Origin: Neisseriaceae bacterium
GTDB taxonomy: Bacteria > Pseudomonadota > Gammaproteobacteria > Burkholderiales > Neisseriaceae
Reading direction: 5' to 3'
Assembly (NCBI GenBank): GCA_017991555.1
Contig: JAGOQM010000003.1
Location: forward strand, 124,001 to 188,000
DNA length: 64,000 bases
This document shows positions 1 through 8,227 of this stretch, piece after piece. The position numbers and the translations under genes are program-made. Each line of letters starts with the position of its first letter. Within the stretch, counting starts at the first letter, position 1. The notes below the pieces were generated by a model, which worked only from the letters and a program-made list of their open reading frames with translations, was not told the DNA's origin and did not search any database.

Positions 1-584
1 TCAGCTTTCATCCTTTAGCCAACAAGATAAAAGACTGGGCCTTTCCTTGGGAAAAAGCTTATGTAGAAACCAGCGATGACTTTATTTTCCGCAATACTTT
101 TAAAGACATCCACCGCACCCTGAAGCTGACTGAGGATTTAAACATTCGCTTTGAACATGAGTGTTACGACGTTGGCCACCTCTATAATCTGGCCTATTTT
201 AGACAGCTGGGCTTACTCAAAGGGCCACTATTTGTACAGGGCGTTTTTGGTATATTGGGCGGCATTGGCTCTGACCTTAACAACCTCTTGTTCATGAAAA
301 ATACGGCTGAACGACTTTTTGGCGATGACATCCAATGGTCTACTCTGGCCGCAGGCAAAGCACAAATGCCCATGGTAACGCACTCCGCCCTAGTGGGTGG
401 CCATGTCCGCGTAGGGCTAGAGGACAGTCTGTTTTTAGAAAAAGGCCATTTAGCCACCAGCAATGCTGAGCAGGTTCGCAAGATTCGTGCCGTATTGGAA
501 AATCTAGGCTATGAAATAGCCTCGCCAGCGGAAGCGCGGGCTTTATTAAACTTAAAAGGCAAAGACCAAGTCAAAATTGACTGA
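1..584 (+). CDS. BKACE-type 3-keto acid cleavage enzyme (DUF849), 5' part missing
   Basis: The reading frame is open from base 3 to a TGA at 582-584, so only the C-terminal 193 residues or so are present. The BKACE (DUF849, 3-keto-5-aminohexanoate cleavage enzyme) family condenses a beta-keto acid with acetyl-CoA to give acetoacetate and a CoA ester, using a Zn-dependent TIM barrel. Visible family features are the segment FEHECYDVGHLYNLAYF, the glycine-rich GVFGILGGIG stretch, a tryptophan-containing segment before AAGKAQMPM, and the typical GGHVRVGLEDSLFLEKG loop near the C-terminus. The substrate cannot be told from this fragment. In other bacteria such genes often sit in carnitine or amino-acid catabolic clusters. 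The AraC-type regulator immediately downstream could control it, which is an inference from position only. Confidence 0.88.
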   Translation, partial: SFHPLANKIKDWAFPWEKAYVETSDDFIFRNTFKDIHRTLKLTEDLNIRFEHECYDVGHLYNLAYFRQLGLLKGPLFVQGVFGILGGIGSDLNNLLFMKNTAERLFGDDIQWSTLAAGKAQMPMVTHSALVGGHVRVGLEDSLFLEKGHLATSNAEQVRKIRAVLENLGYEIASPAEARALLNLKGKDQVKID

Positions 585-590
585 GTTAAG

Positions 591-637
591 GCCAGCACAC
601 AGCCATGGGGTTTGCTTCATCAAGCCTGTGTGCTGGC
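591..637 (+). terminator. Hairpin after the BKACE gene, possible terminator
   Basis: The arms GCCAGCACACAG (591-602) and CTGTGTGCTGGC (626-637) pair perfectly over 12 bp around a 23-base loop, starting 7 bases after the stop codon. The T-tract that follows is weak, so termination may be partial or factor-assisted. Confidence 0.5.
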
Positions 638-684
638 TTCAATACAGGGTTATAGTAGTGGTCATAGAAACAGGAGGATAGGCC

Positions 685-1473
685 ATGAACAGCCATAAAA
701 AAAGCGTCGATCGAAACGATTACCAGCATATTCCCCAGCTCATTGGAGCCATGCCGAAGGAGTTCGTCAAAGGCTTTCACAATCTGCCCCATGCCCATGA
801 GCGGGTACAGTTAATTTACGCCTCAGCAGGCATTATGGAAGTGAAAACGGCAGAACGCCAATGGATCCTGTCACCAGAAACCGCGCTCTTGATTCCCAAA
901 AATCTGCTGCACGAAATGACGGCACTCAGCACCATTAGCCTACGCACTCTTTTTATCCATCCTAAAGCCTTGTCCGGCCATCAAAGCGAACAGGTTCAGT
1001 TCATTAAAGTAAACAGCTTTTTAAAAGAATTAATCATTAAAGCGGCGTCCTTGCCTATGGCCTATGACGAACATGGCATCGAAGCGAAGCTGATGGATTT
1101 GATTTTATTCGAACTCCGACACCATCAAAGCAACCATTTTGTTTTGCCCAATACGCACGATAAAAAACTGCTGCTGATTGAGCAACGCATGATGGACGAC
1201 TACGCCCTACTCGCCGAATCCATTCACTACTGGGCCAAAACGCTGCACTGCTCGACCAAAACCCTGAATCGGCTCACACACAAAGAAATCGGCATCAGCT
1301 TTCAGCTTTGGAAGCAATACATTATGATTAAGATTAGCCTCATCTTGATGGCTCAACAGCGCTCTTTAACCCAAATCGCTTATGACTTAGGCTATGCATC
1401 TTTACCCAGCTTTAGCCGTATGTTTAAAAAAATCACCGGGAAGAGCCCCAGCGACTTTACGATCAACGTTTAA
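685..1473 (+). CDS. AraC-family transcriptional regulator
   Basis: This 262-residue protein has an N-terminal cupin-like sensor domain (about residues 30-125, with HAHERVQLIYASAG) and a C-terminal AraC/XylS double helix-turn-helix (about residues 170-260). The second HTH is clear: SLTQIAYDLGYASLPSFSRM followed by FKKITGKSPSDF, the classic AraC signature. The start is supported by AGGAGG about 8 bases upstream of the ATG. It lies 100 bp downstream of the BKACE gene on the same strand and is followed by the CDF exporter after 184 bp. The effector and target genes are unknown. Confidence 0.9.
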   Translation: MNSHKKSVDRNDYQHIPQLIGAMPKEFVKGFHNLPHAHERVQLIYASAGIMEVKTAERQWILSPETALLIPKNLLHEMTALSTISLRTLFIHPKALSGHQSEQVQFIKVNSFLKELIIKAASLPMAYDEHGIEAKLMDLILFELRHHQSNHFVLPNTHDKKLLLIEQRMMDDYALLAESIHYWAKTLHCSTKTLNRLTHKEIGISFQLWKQYIMIKISLILMAQQRSLTQIAYDLGYASLPSFSRMFKKITGKSPSDFTINV

Positions 1474-1657
1474 AAGACCATCCCACAGCCATTGGCATGA
1501 TCAGCACCCATTGGCATGCAAACTTTGGCCTTAACGAACCCAGCCCGCGGCTTAAATCATCTTATAGGCACCACAACCGATGACCAAAACCGCGCCTTAA
1601 CCCATTATATTTTGTCTTTTTAAACAAATAGCATTATCATGGAGTGACGCTTTCTCT

Positions 1658-2563
1658 TTGGACTCTGCCATGTCTCACGACCACGATCACGACGTCAGCG
1701 CCCTACCCGAATCGCGCTTGCGTTTGGCGTTAATCCTCACCGGCTCGTTTATGCTGATCGAGCTAATTGGCGGCTACCTCACCGGCAGCCTCGCCTTGAT
1801 TTCCGACGCCATGCACATGATGACCGACAGTATTGCGCTGTTGTTGGCCCTCATTGCCATTCATGCTGGCCGTAAAGCCGCAGACGTCTTACGCACCTAT
1901 GGCTATGCACGCTTTGAAATTTTAGCCGCCGCCGTGAATGCGCTGCTCTTGCTTGGTGTGGCATTTTATATTCTGTATGAAGCGATTAAACGCCTGTCAG
2001 CACCTCAAGACATTCAATCAATGGGGATGTTGGTGGTGGCCATTGCAGGATTAATCATCAACTTTATTTCGATGCGCCTGTTAACCCAGGCCAAAGACGA
2101 CAGCCTCAATGTTAAAGGCGCCTATCTGGAAGTTTGGGCCGACATGCTCGGCTCGGTGGCGGTGATTATTGGGGCAGTGATCATTTGGTATACCGGCTGG
2201 CAGTGGGTGGATTCGGCATTGGCCGTGGCCATTGGCTTTATGGTGTTTCCAAGAACCTGGATTTTACTCAAAGAATGCCTCAACCTCCTCTTAGAAGGCG
2301 TGCCATCAGGCATGGACATTAATGAGGTCAAGGCAGCTATTAGCGGCACCGAAGGCGTGGCCAAAGTGCACGACCTTCACCTATGGGCCTTAACCCAAAG
2401 CAAGCCCATGCTGACCGCCCATGTGGTTTTGGCCCCCAATACCCAACATGAAACGGTACGGCGCGCGATTGAGGCCAAACTACAGGCAGACTTTCATCTG
2501 TCTCACACCACTTTACAAATGGAACAGGTAGACCGTGCGGCCGAGGAACCTCTAGATTACTAA
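1658..2563 (+). CDS. Cation diffusion facilitator (CzcD/ZitB-type zinc exporter)
   Basis: This is a 301-residue (TTG start) or 297-residue (ATG at 1670) CDF protein that exchanges cytoplasmic Zn2+ or related divalent metals for protons. The N-terminus is His-rich (MSHDHDHD). Six membrane segments span about residues 20-205, and a cytoplasmic regulatory domain follows. TM2 carries the metal motif SDAMHMMTDS (HxxxD). TM5 has LEVWADMLGS, which gives ExxxD in place of the more usual HxxxD. The TTG at 1658 is 11 bases after GGAGTG (1641-1646), whereas the ATG at 1670 is too far from it, so the TTG may be the real start. It appears monocistronic. Confidence 0.9.
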   Translation: MDSAMSHDHDHDVSALPESRLRLALILTGSFMLIELIGGYLTGSLALISDAMHMMTDSIALLLALIAIHAGRKAADVLRTYGYARFEILAAAVNALLLLGVAFYILYEAIKRLSAPQDIQSMGMLVVAIAGLIINFISMRLLTQAKDDSLNVKGAYLEVWADMLGSVAVIIGAVIIWYTGWQWVDSALAVAIGFMVFPRTWILLKECLNLLLEGVPSGMDINEVKAAISGTEGVAKVHDLHLWALTQSKPMLTAHVVLAPNTQHETVRRAIEAKLQADFHLSHTTLQMEQVDRAAEEPLDY

Positions 2564-2754
2564 GCAATGGACAGCGGCACACATGGCCTAAGCGGCCTTT
2601 TTGTGTCCTGAATCACACAATTTTGCCCCAGTATTGATTTAACTTAAGCCAATAAAATCATAAACGAGTACGCTATTGAGGCGCCCAGCAGCATGGGGCC
2701 TTATCTCCATCTCTCTCACTATTGATGAGCCATTTACGTTGAAAAGGATAAAGC

Positions 2755-3309
2755 ATGAGTACCTACAAAATTGCCGTCTTAGTCGGCAGCCTGCGCCAAG
2801 AATCTTATAACCGTCAGGTGGCTAAAGCCCTAATCAAGCTGATGCCCGCCCATTTTCAGGCCGAAATCGTTGAAATTGGCCAACTGCCCTTGTACAACCA
2901 AGACGCCGATGCCAACGTTTCTGCTGGCGTAATGGCCTTTAAAAACACCATTGCCGCCGCCGATGCGGTGCTGGTGGTGACGCCAGAATACAACCGCGGC
3001 ATTCCTGCACCCTTAAAAAATGCTTTAGACCAAGGCTCTCGCCCTTGGGGCCAAAACTCGTGGCAAGGTAAACCCGCTGGCTTGGTGGGCGTGTCTACCG
3101 GCAATATCGGCACGGCCTTGGCACAACAGCAGCTGCGCGGCGTGTTTGCATTTTTGGACATGCGCCCGCTAAACCAACCGGAAATGTTCATCAAGTGGGA
3201 AGATGGTATGGTGGACGCTCAGGGCGTATTTAATGACCGCACCGGTAAGTTTATGGGCAAATGGGTGTCGGCTTTCGTGGCCTGGGTAGAAACCCAAGCT
3301 GGTAAGTAA
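2755..3309 (+). CDS. NAD(P)H-dependent FMN reductase (ChrR/YieF-like)
   Basis: This 184-residue flavodoxin-like protein matches the NADPH-dependent FMN reductase family, whose members reduce quinones, chromate or azo compounds. The N-terminal phosphate-binding loop reads VGSLRQESYNRQ. The TPEYNRGIPAPLKNALD segment and the following GKPAGLVGVSTGNIG segment are the family's flavin-contacting motifs. An AAGGATAAAGC stretch just before the ATG at 2755 gives a good ribosome site. It stands alone with a strong terminator downstream. The physiological electron acceptor cannot be deduced. Confidence 0.9.
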   Translation: MSTYKIAVLVGSLRQESYNRQVAKALIKLMPAHFQAEIVEIGQLPLYNQDADANVSAGVMAFKNTIAAADAVLVVTPEYNRGIPAPLKNALDQGSRPWGQNSWQGKPAGLVGVSTGNIGTALAQQQLRGVFAFLDMRPLNQPEMFIKWEDGMVDAQGVFNDRTGKFMGKWVSAFVAWVETQAGK

Positions 3310-3322
3310 TCCTTACAGCCCC

Positions 3323-3365
3323 AACCAAGAGGCCCCGCCGTATCCACGGCGGGGCCTCTTGGTTT
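3323..3365. terminator. Rho-independent terminator between convergent genes
   Basis: A very stable hairpin with arms from AACCAAGAGGCCCCGCCGT (3323-3341) and its complement ending at 3364, around the loop ATCC. It is followed by TTT. It lies between the FMN reductase gene and the convergent deacetylase gene and could serve both. Confidence 0.8.
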
Positions 3366-3394
3366 CATCTGCTTGGCCTTAAAACCCAACCTGC

Positions 3395-4363
3395 CTAAGG
3401 CAGCGGCGCCAGGCCATGCGCCTTAAGGTTGGCGTGTTCATAAGGCGCATCTTCCGCTGGATAGCGTAAGCCCTTATGGCCCTCTGCTTTGGCCAAGGCC
3501 CAAATTAAGCTTTCCCCTGCGGGCAAGGTCGCCACCTCACGCTGATACACGGGGTCTTGATAGGCGCTGTCGCTGTCGATGATTTGCCAATCGTCCTGCT
3601 TTAAGGCCAAAATCACGGCGTCGATATAGGCCGCGTTAATGTGGTTTACATGTAGCAACAACACATGTTTGGGGCCATAGCCCAACACCGTCTGTGCCAG
3701 AGCATCATAATAATGAGCTCGGGCCACAATATGGGCCACATACGCCCGCTTGAGCTTGGCCAAAGCCGCCTCGTCGGCACGCGCTAAATGATGGCGGTAC
3801 AGCTGATTGTAATACCAATCGCTGGCGTCGATGGTCACGGCACCGGAACCATAATGACGTTCACGCAGCCATGCGCGCACGCCCTCCCGTTTTTCTACCG
3901 TGGCGCCCTCTTTTAAAAACGGAAACCGATACCGCGCCGTCCAGCCCGGTAACGTGTTCAGCCGCTGCTCGGCCACGGCCATACTGTTTAGGTATGCCGT
4001 CAAGGTGGTTTCTGGCTTATTTAAATTAAGGTGCTGGTCGCTGTGGTTGCCCACGCGATGCCCCGCCTTGCCCCAATCTGCCACCAAATCCAGCCCTTCG
4101 GCGGTGCCGGTTTTAACCAAGGCGGGATACATGATCGCCGTCACCTGATCGGCCGCCAGTTTGGCCAATAAAGTGGCATTCACCTGCGCCGCATCGGCCA
4201 TGACCGCTGGATTCACCCCATCATCAAAGCTAAAGGCCACCGACTTAGCCGTCGCCACAGGGTTAATGCTTAAGGCCATTAAGCTCAACACCATGCTGGC
4301 GCCCTGCCACCAGCGTGGCCGAGCGTGATTAAAAACAGAACTTAGTTGTTGCTGCAGATTCAT
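3395..4363 (-). CDS. Secreted polysaccharide deacetylase (NodB-like)
   Basis: This 322-residue protein has an N-terminal hydrophobic signal segment (about residues 20-40, ending near VATA). The NodB homology domain shows the catalytic motif SFDDG (Asp base and metal Asp) and a metal-binding HSDQH (HxxxH form), followed by the arginine-containing RYRFPFLKEG strand. It probably removes acetyl groups from an extracytoplasmic polysaccharide or peptidoglycan sugar. The C-terminal LLLHVN matches the last conserved motif. Its ATG overlaps the stop of the upstream MaoC-like gene by four bases (ATGA), so the two are translationally coupled. The pairing of a deacetylase with a hotdog protein is unexplained. 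Confidence 0.85.
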   Translation of the reverse strand: MNLQQQLSSVFNHARPRWWQGASMVLSLMALSINPVATAKSVAFSFDDGVNPAVMADAAQVNATLLAKLAADQVTAIMYPALVKTGTAEGLDLVADWGKAGHRVGNHSDQHLNLNKPETTLTAYLNSMAVAEQRLNTLPGWTARYRFPFLKEGATVEKREGVRAWLRERHYGSGAVTIDASDWYYNQLYRHHLARADEAALAKLKRAYVAHIVARAHYYDALAQTVLGYGPKHVLLLHVNHINAAYIDAVILALKQDDWQIIDSDSAYQDPVYQREVATLPAGESLIWALAKAEGHKGLRYPAEDAPYEHANLKAHGLAPLP

Positions 4364-4737
4364 AAAATAACGCCTTCAAAGTAACCACTCAACACGGTCT
4401 TTTCATGTTGGTTTTGACACACAAACGTCGCTTTGAGCTGGGTTCTCTGCTTCTCATCCTGACCCAGTTCGACAATTTCAACCTCACAACGAATGGTGTC
4501 GCCACTGTAGACGGGCCGCACAAACTCAAACAGCATGGTGCGCGCCAGTACGTCATGGGCGCCCCCAACCTTCGTTGGCAAGGTGGCGGTCAACAAACCA
4601 TGCACCACCAGCCGCCCGTGCTCATCTGGCGTCACATGATGCACGCCTTCGTCTTGCGACACCGCGGTAAACTGCGTCACGTCGGCGGCCACAAACGTCC
4701 GCTCAAACACTATTTTTTGGCCCAATACCAAGCTCAT
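4360..4737 (-). CDS. MaoC-like hotdog-fold dehydratase
   Basis: This 125-residue protein (start ATG at 4737, preceded by AAGGAG six bases upstream) has the MaoC/R-specific enoyl-CoA hydratase pattern. FTAVSQDEGVHHV carries the D-x4-H catalytic pair, and VVHGLLTATL is the conserved helix start. The later FVRPVYSGDTIRCEVEIVEL strand is also typical. Family members hydrate trans-2-enoyl-CoA thioesters, although many short members act as thioesterase-like domains with unknown substrates. The frame stays open upstream to 4806, but that extension includes the ribosome site and is unlikely to be translated. It is coupled by a four-base overlap to the deacetylase. Confidence 0.82.
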   Translation of the reverse strand: MSLVLGQKIVFERTFVAADVTQFTAVSQDEGVHHVTPDEHGRLVVHGLLTATLPTKVGGAHDVLARTMLFEFVRPVYSGDTIRCEVEIVELGQDEKQRTQLKATFVCQNQHEKTVLSGYFEGVIL

Positions 4738-5059
4738 CTCGTTCTCCTTATGCATGCCTGCTCCTGTGCGCCTCTCCATCATCGCCCTTCTTTTTACCAC
4801 AACCACAGCTTAAGCGCACAGCGCTAAGGCCATGGGCTATCTGTCAGACAGATGGCCCAATACGCCATTCATCGCAGCTAGCCGCAAAACCAGCATGACC
4901 CATTCAGAACGTTTTGGGCCATTCATCGATCCGTTCGATCCGCTCGATCAACCTGTCACATCTTTGCCATACAACTCTTATAGACTGTTAAGCCTGTTTC
5001 ATCTTGTCGTATCAATCATCAACAGGCCAAACAGGGCCTTTAATCTAGGAAAGAGAACC

Positions 5060-6187
5060 ATGAGTTTTGATGTCGCCGTTGTGGGCAGTGGCATTCTAGG
5101 CTTAAGCCATGCCTATGCCGCCGCAGAAAAAGGCTTAAAAGTGCTGCTGCTGGAGCGCAACAGCATGCCCAATGAAGCCTCTGTCCGTAATTTCGGTTTT
5201 GCCATGGTTTTGGGACAGGCGCCAGGAAACATGTTGGCCTTAGCCAATCGCAGCCACGAGCTATGGGGCCATTTTGCCCAAAATGTGGGTTTTAACGTTT
5301 TTACCAAAGGCTCGCTCCTTTTTGCCAGAAACAAACTGGAAGCCTCTTTGTTAGAATCGTTCTATGAGGGCCCTGGTCAATCACAGCCTTATGGCTGCTC
5401 GCTGTTAACGGCAAGCGAAATCAATAAACTCTATGATGGCCGCTTCTCCCGTTACCAACGCGCCCTTCACGGCGCTAAAGAACGTGTTGTTTACTCTCGC
5501 GAAGCCATCCCTGCACTGGCAAAATGGGTGGGCAGCCATCCGAACATCACGTTTAAAACCAACACGCTGGTTTATGACATTGATGAGACTCAAGCAACGC
5601 TCAGAACCACCCAAGGCGAGTTTCACGCCGATCATGTCTTCGTTTGCTCGGGGCATGATTATCAAACCCTCTTTAGTAAAGAAATAGCCCCTCTAAATCC
5701 GATTGTTTGCCGCCTGCAAATGCTCCGAGTCCGACCGACTCAGGCCTTTAACCTCGAACATGGGGTGTTCACAGGGCTAAGCTGCCTACATTATGATGCC
5801 TTTGCCGACCTTCCAGAAATTGCCCCTTTGCAACAGCTGGTTAATGAAGAAACGCCCCTCATTGAAAAGTATAAGATTCATCTATTAATGACGCCCACAC
5901 CCTACGGCGACATCATTATTGGCGATTCCCATGATTATCACACCGAGGCGATTCAACCCTTTGCCAGCAGCGAAATTGATGACTTGATTCTGAATCTGGC
6001 ACAAGAGACTTTAGGCCAGAAAGTAGACGTCGTTGAAAGATGGCAAGGTTTTTATGGCTCAAAAGGCGCAGAACCCATCTCGATACTCAAGCCCAGCCCC
6101 AAAGTAACGATTGTGCTGATGCGTACCGGGCTTGGCATGAGCGTTGGCCCCGCCCTAGGCGAACAAAACGTCAACGCACTGCTGTAA
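5060..6187 (+). CDS. FAD-dependent oxidoreductase (DAO family, TIGR03364-like)
   Basis: This 375-residue protein begins with the Rossmann dinucleotide motif VAVVGSGILGLSHAYAAAEKG and belongs to the D-amino-acid-oxidase-like flavoproteins. The C-terminal RTGLGMSVGPALGE matches the second FAD-binding motif of the subgroup known as TIGR03364. That family has been linked by genome context to 2-aminoethylphosphonate breakdown and may oxidise N-methylated aminophosphonates or other amines. The start at 5060 is chosen because the FAD motif begins at once and GGAAAGAGA lies just upstream. The frame is open upstream to 4832, but that part has no recognisable content. No phosphonatase gene is nearby, so the role is uncertain. 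Confidence 0.82.
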   Translation: MSFDVAVVGSGILGLSHAYAAAEKGLKVLLLERNSMPNEASVRNFGFAMVLGQAPGNMLALANRSHELWGHFAQNVGFNVFTKGSLLFARNKLEASLLESFYEGPGQSQPYGCSLLTASEINKLYDGRFSRYQRALHGAKERVVYSREAIPALAKWVGSHPNITFKTNTLVYDIDETQATLRTTQGEFHADHVFVCSGHDYQTLFSKEIAPLNPIVCRLQMLRVRPTQAFNLEHGVFTGLSCLHYDAFADLPEIAPLQQLVNEETPLIEKYKIHLLMTPTPYGDIIIGDSHDYHTEAIQPFASSEIDDLILNLAQETLGQKVDVVERWQGFYGSKGAEPISILKPSPKVTIVLMRTGLGMSVGPALGEQNVNALL

Positions 6188-6198
6188 AACCCTGACGC

Positions 6199-6234
6199 AA
6201 AAACGCCGTCGGCAGGCTCAATCTGTCGACGGCG
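6199..6234 (-). terminator. Terminator of nhaA
   Basis: The arms CGCCGTCGGCAG and CTGTCGACGGCG pair over 12 positions with one mismatch (6204-6234). On the minus strand the hairpin is followed by TTTTTGC. It lies 22 bases beyond the nhaA stop and also after the convergent FAD oxidoreductase gene. Confidence 0.75.
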
Positions 6235-6255
6235 TAATGGCATAAAATCAGGGCC

Positions 6256-7392
6256 TTATCGAGGATATTTCAGTACCAAAAACCCACTGACACCCGCCAA
6301 CACCGAACCCATAAACACCCCTATCTTGCTTAAATCTTGCAGCTGCGGATCGACAAAGGCCAGCAGGCTGATGAATAGGCTCATGGTAAAGCCAACCCCA
6401 CACAAGAGCGCCACGCCGTATACCTGCTGCCAGCTCGCGCCCTTAGGCCGCACCAGCCAGCCCAGCTTGGCGCCTAGATAGACCACCCCAAAAATACCCA
6501 ACTGCTTACCCACAAATAGGCCAACGGCAATGCCCAACACGATTGGATGAGTTAACTGCGCCAGGCTGAACCCTGCAAAAGACACGCCCGCATTGGCAAA
6601 ACCAAACACGGGAATCACCAAGAATGCGACCCACTTGGTTAACCCATGCTCCCACACCAATAATGGCGACTGATCATATGATTTAAGCCCAGGCACCCTT
6701 AACGGAATCGTTAACGCCAACGCCACACCGGCCAGCGTGGCATGAAGGCCAGACTGTAACACCAGCCACCACAGCAACAAGCCCAAAGCCAAATAAGGCC
6801 ATTTTTGAGTCACCCCGCGGCGATTCAGCCCAACCAACATCGCCAAGACAATCACGGCCGCCAATAGATAAGCCGCCTGCAGCGACGCGGTGTAAAACAG
6901 GGCGATGATCACGATGGCGGCCAAATCGTCAATGATGGCCAATGCGGTTAAAAACACCTTAATCGAATTAGGCACTTTATCGCCCAATAGCGCCAAAATG
7001 CCCAGTGCAAAGGCAATATCCGTCGCCGTAGGAATGGCCCAACCGCTAGCCAGCTCGGCATCCTGCCCCACAAACAGTAGGTAAATTAAAGCGGGCACCA
7101 ACAGCCCACCTAATGCGGCGGCGCCAGGCAAGGCACGCTGTTTAAAGGTGGCCAGCTCGCCGCTTAAAAATTCTCGTTTGACTTCTAAGCCCACATAAAG
7201 AAAAAAGATGGCCATCAGCCCATCATTAATCCAATGCAATACTGACATGCCTAACACGGATAGATTTAACAATGAAAAATACGCTGATGCATAAGCACTA
7301 TTGGCCCATAGCAAGCCTAAAATTGACGCACAGATTAACACGATGCCAGTGGCAGATTCCTTCCCAAAAAACGACTTCATGGTGACATACAT
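6256..7392 (-). CDS. nhaA: Na+/H+ antiporter NhaA
   Basis: This 378-residue inner-membrane antiporter exchanges sodium or lithium for protons and supports pH and salt homeostasis. Diagnostic features are IPTATDIAFALGILALLG (the conserved Asp of TM4), LTALAIIDDLAAIVIIALFYT (the adjacent Asp-Asp pair of TM5 that binds the ion), and the N-terminal KESATGIVLICASILGLLWANS helix. Length matches the family. The ATG at 7392 is preceded by AAGGGG at proper spacing. A second ATG at 7380 is too far from it. It is monocistronic, with an 835-bp non-coding stretch upstream. Confidence 0.97.
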   Translation of the reverse strand: MYVTMKSFFGKESATGIVLICASILGLLWANSAYASAYFSLLNLSVLGMSVLHWINDGLMAIFFLYVGLEVKREFLSGELATFKQRALPGAAALGGLLVPALIYLLFVGQDAELASGWAIPTATDIAFALGILALLGDKVPNSIKVFLTALAIIDDLAAIVIIALFYTASLQAAYLLAAVIVLAMLVGLNRRGVTQKWPYLALGLLLWWLVLQSGLHATLAGVALALTIPLRVPGLKSYDQSPLLVWEHGLTKWVAFLVIPVFGFANAGVSFAGFSLAQLTHPIVLGIAVGLFVGKQLGIFGVVYLGAKLGWLVRPKGASWQQVYGVALLCGVGFTMSLFISLLAFVDPQLQDLSKIGVFMGSVLAGVSGFLVLKYPR

Positions 7393-8227
7393 AGGCTCCC
7401 CTTATATAGAAATTATAATGACTGTTATTAGGTACTAATTAATAAGCAGGTAGATAGTAAGTCACTGTAAATCTAAGATAGTTTCCACTTGTTAGCACTT
7501 TAAACCACCATGACAAAATCATGGGCTGTGTCTTCAAAGGGCATGATCAAAAACCATAAGATGGGTAAAGCATCGCCTGCCCACGAGCATGCGTGAAAAG
7601 CAAAGGCGACATGGGTTTCGCCCCATCCTACGAGGGGCCACACCACTGCTTTTGGGGCTTATGAGCAATGGGCTTTATGGATTTTAAAACCCTGCACGGC
7701 CATGTGCTAAATCATGGTTTGCTTATCGTTTTACCGGTAAAGGGCTGAATGAGGCTAGGCCGTGGATGGGTTTCTCTTTATCCACATTACGGCATGTTGG
7801 CCATCCATAGACCATGCTTTTTTGTCATCAAAACTGCCTAGGCAACCTGCACTTGTCGTATCGGCAAAGCATCGCGTGCCCACCACCGTGCCTTAAAACC
7901 CAAAACCGCGTGCATCACGAAAAAGCTTAGCCAACGGGGGCCACGGCCATTTATTGGCACCCTTAATGCCTCTTAAATTGGCTCATAAAGGTAGGCAGCG
8001 CCTCAGCCCTGCTATTTCGTGTTATGCTAAAAGCATTAAAAATAAAAACACTGAGTCATGCCATCCCTTTTATTGGGCCCTTTTCCAGCGCCTGCTCACA
8101 AAAATAACGGCCTCAATTACCCCATCCGTTTGCTGACAACAAACGCCTAACCACTAGTACCCGCCACTCAAGTAAGCATGCGCCTTGTTTCTGGCAATGA
8201 AGCAGAAGCAAGCCTATTGGAGCGACT
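7393..8227. other. Long intergenic stretch between nhaA and the symporter
   Basis: I find no convincing gene in these 835 bases. The stretch probably carries the divergent promoters of nhaA and the symporter. Two diverged direct repeats are visible: AAAGCATCGCCTGCCCAC at 7567 and AAAGCATCGCGTGCCCAC at 7866. Similarity continues weakly for about 60 bases, and both end near GGGGCCA. A 60-codon frame at 7954-8136 shows no family resemblance and is probably chance. I could not recognise a cation riboswitch upstream of nhaA. Confidence 0.5.

Noticed and set aside
7393..7660. Lithium/sodium riboswitch upstream of nhaA
   Set aside because: I could not match the known consensus by eye; a covariance-model search would be needed.
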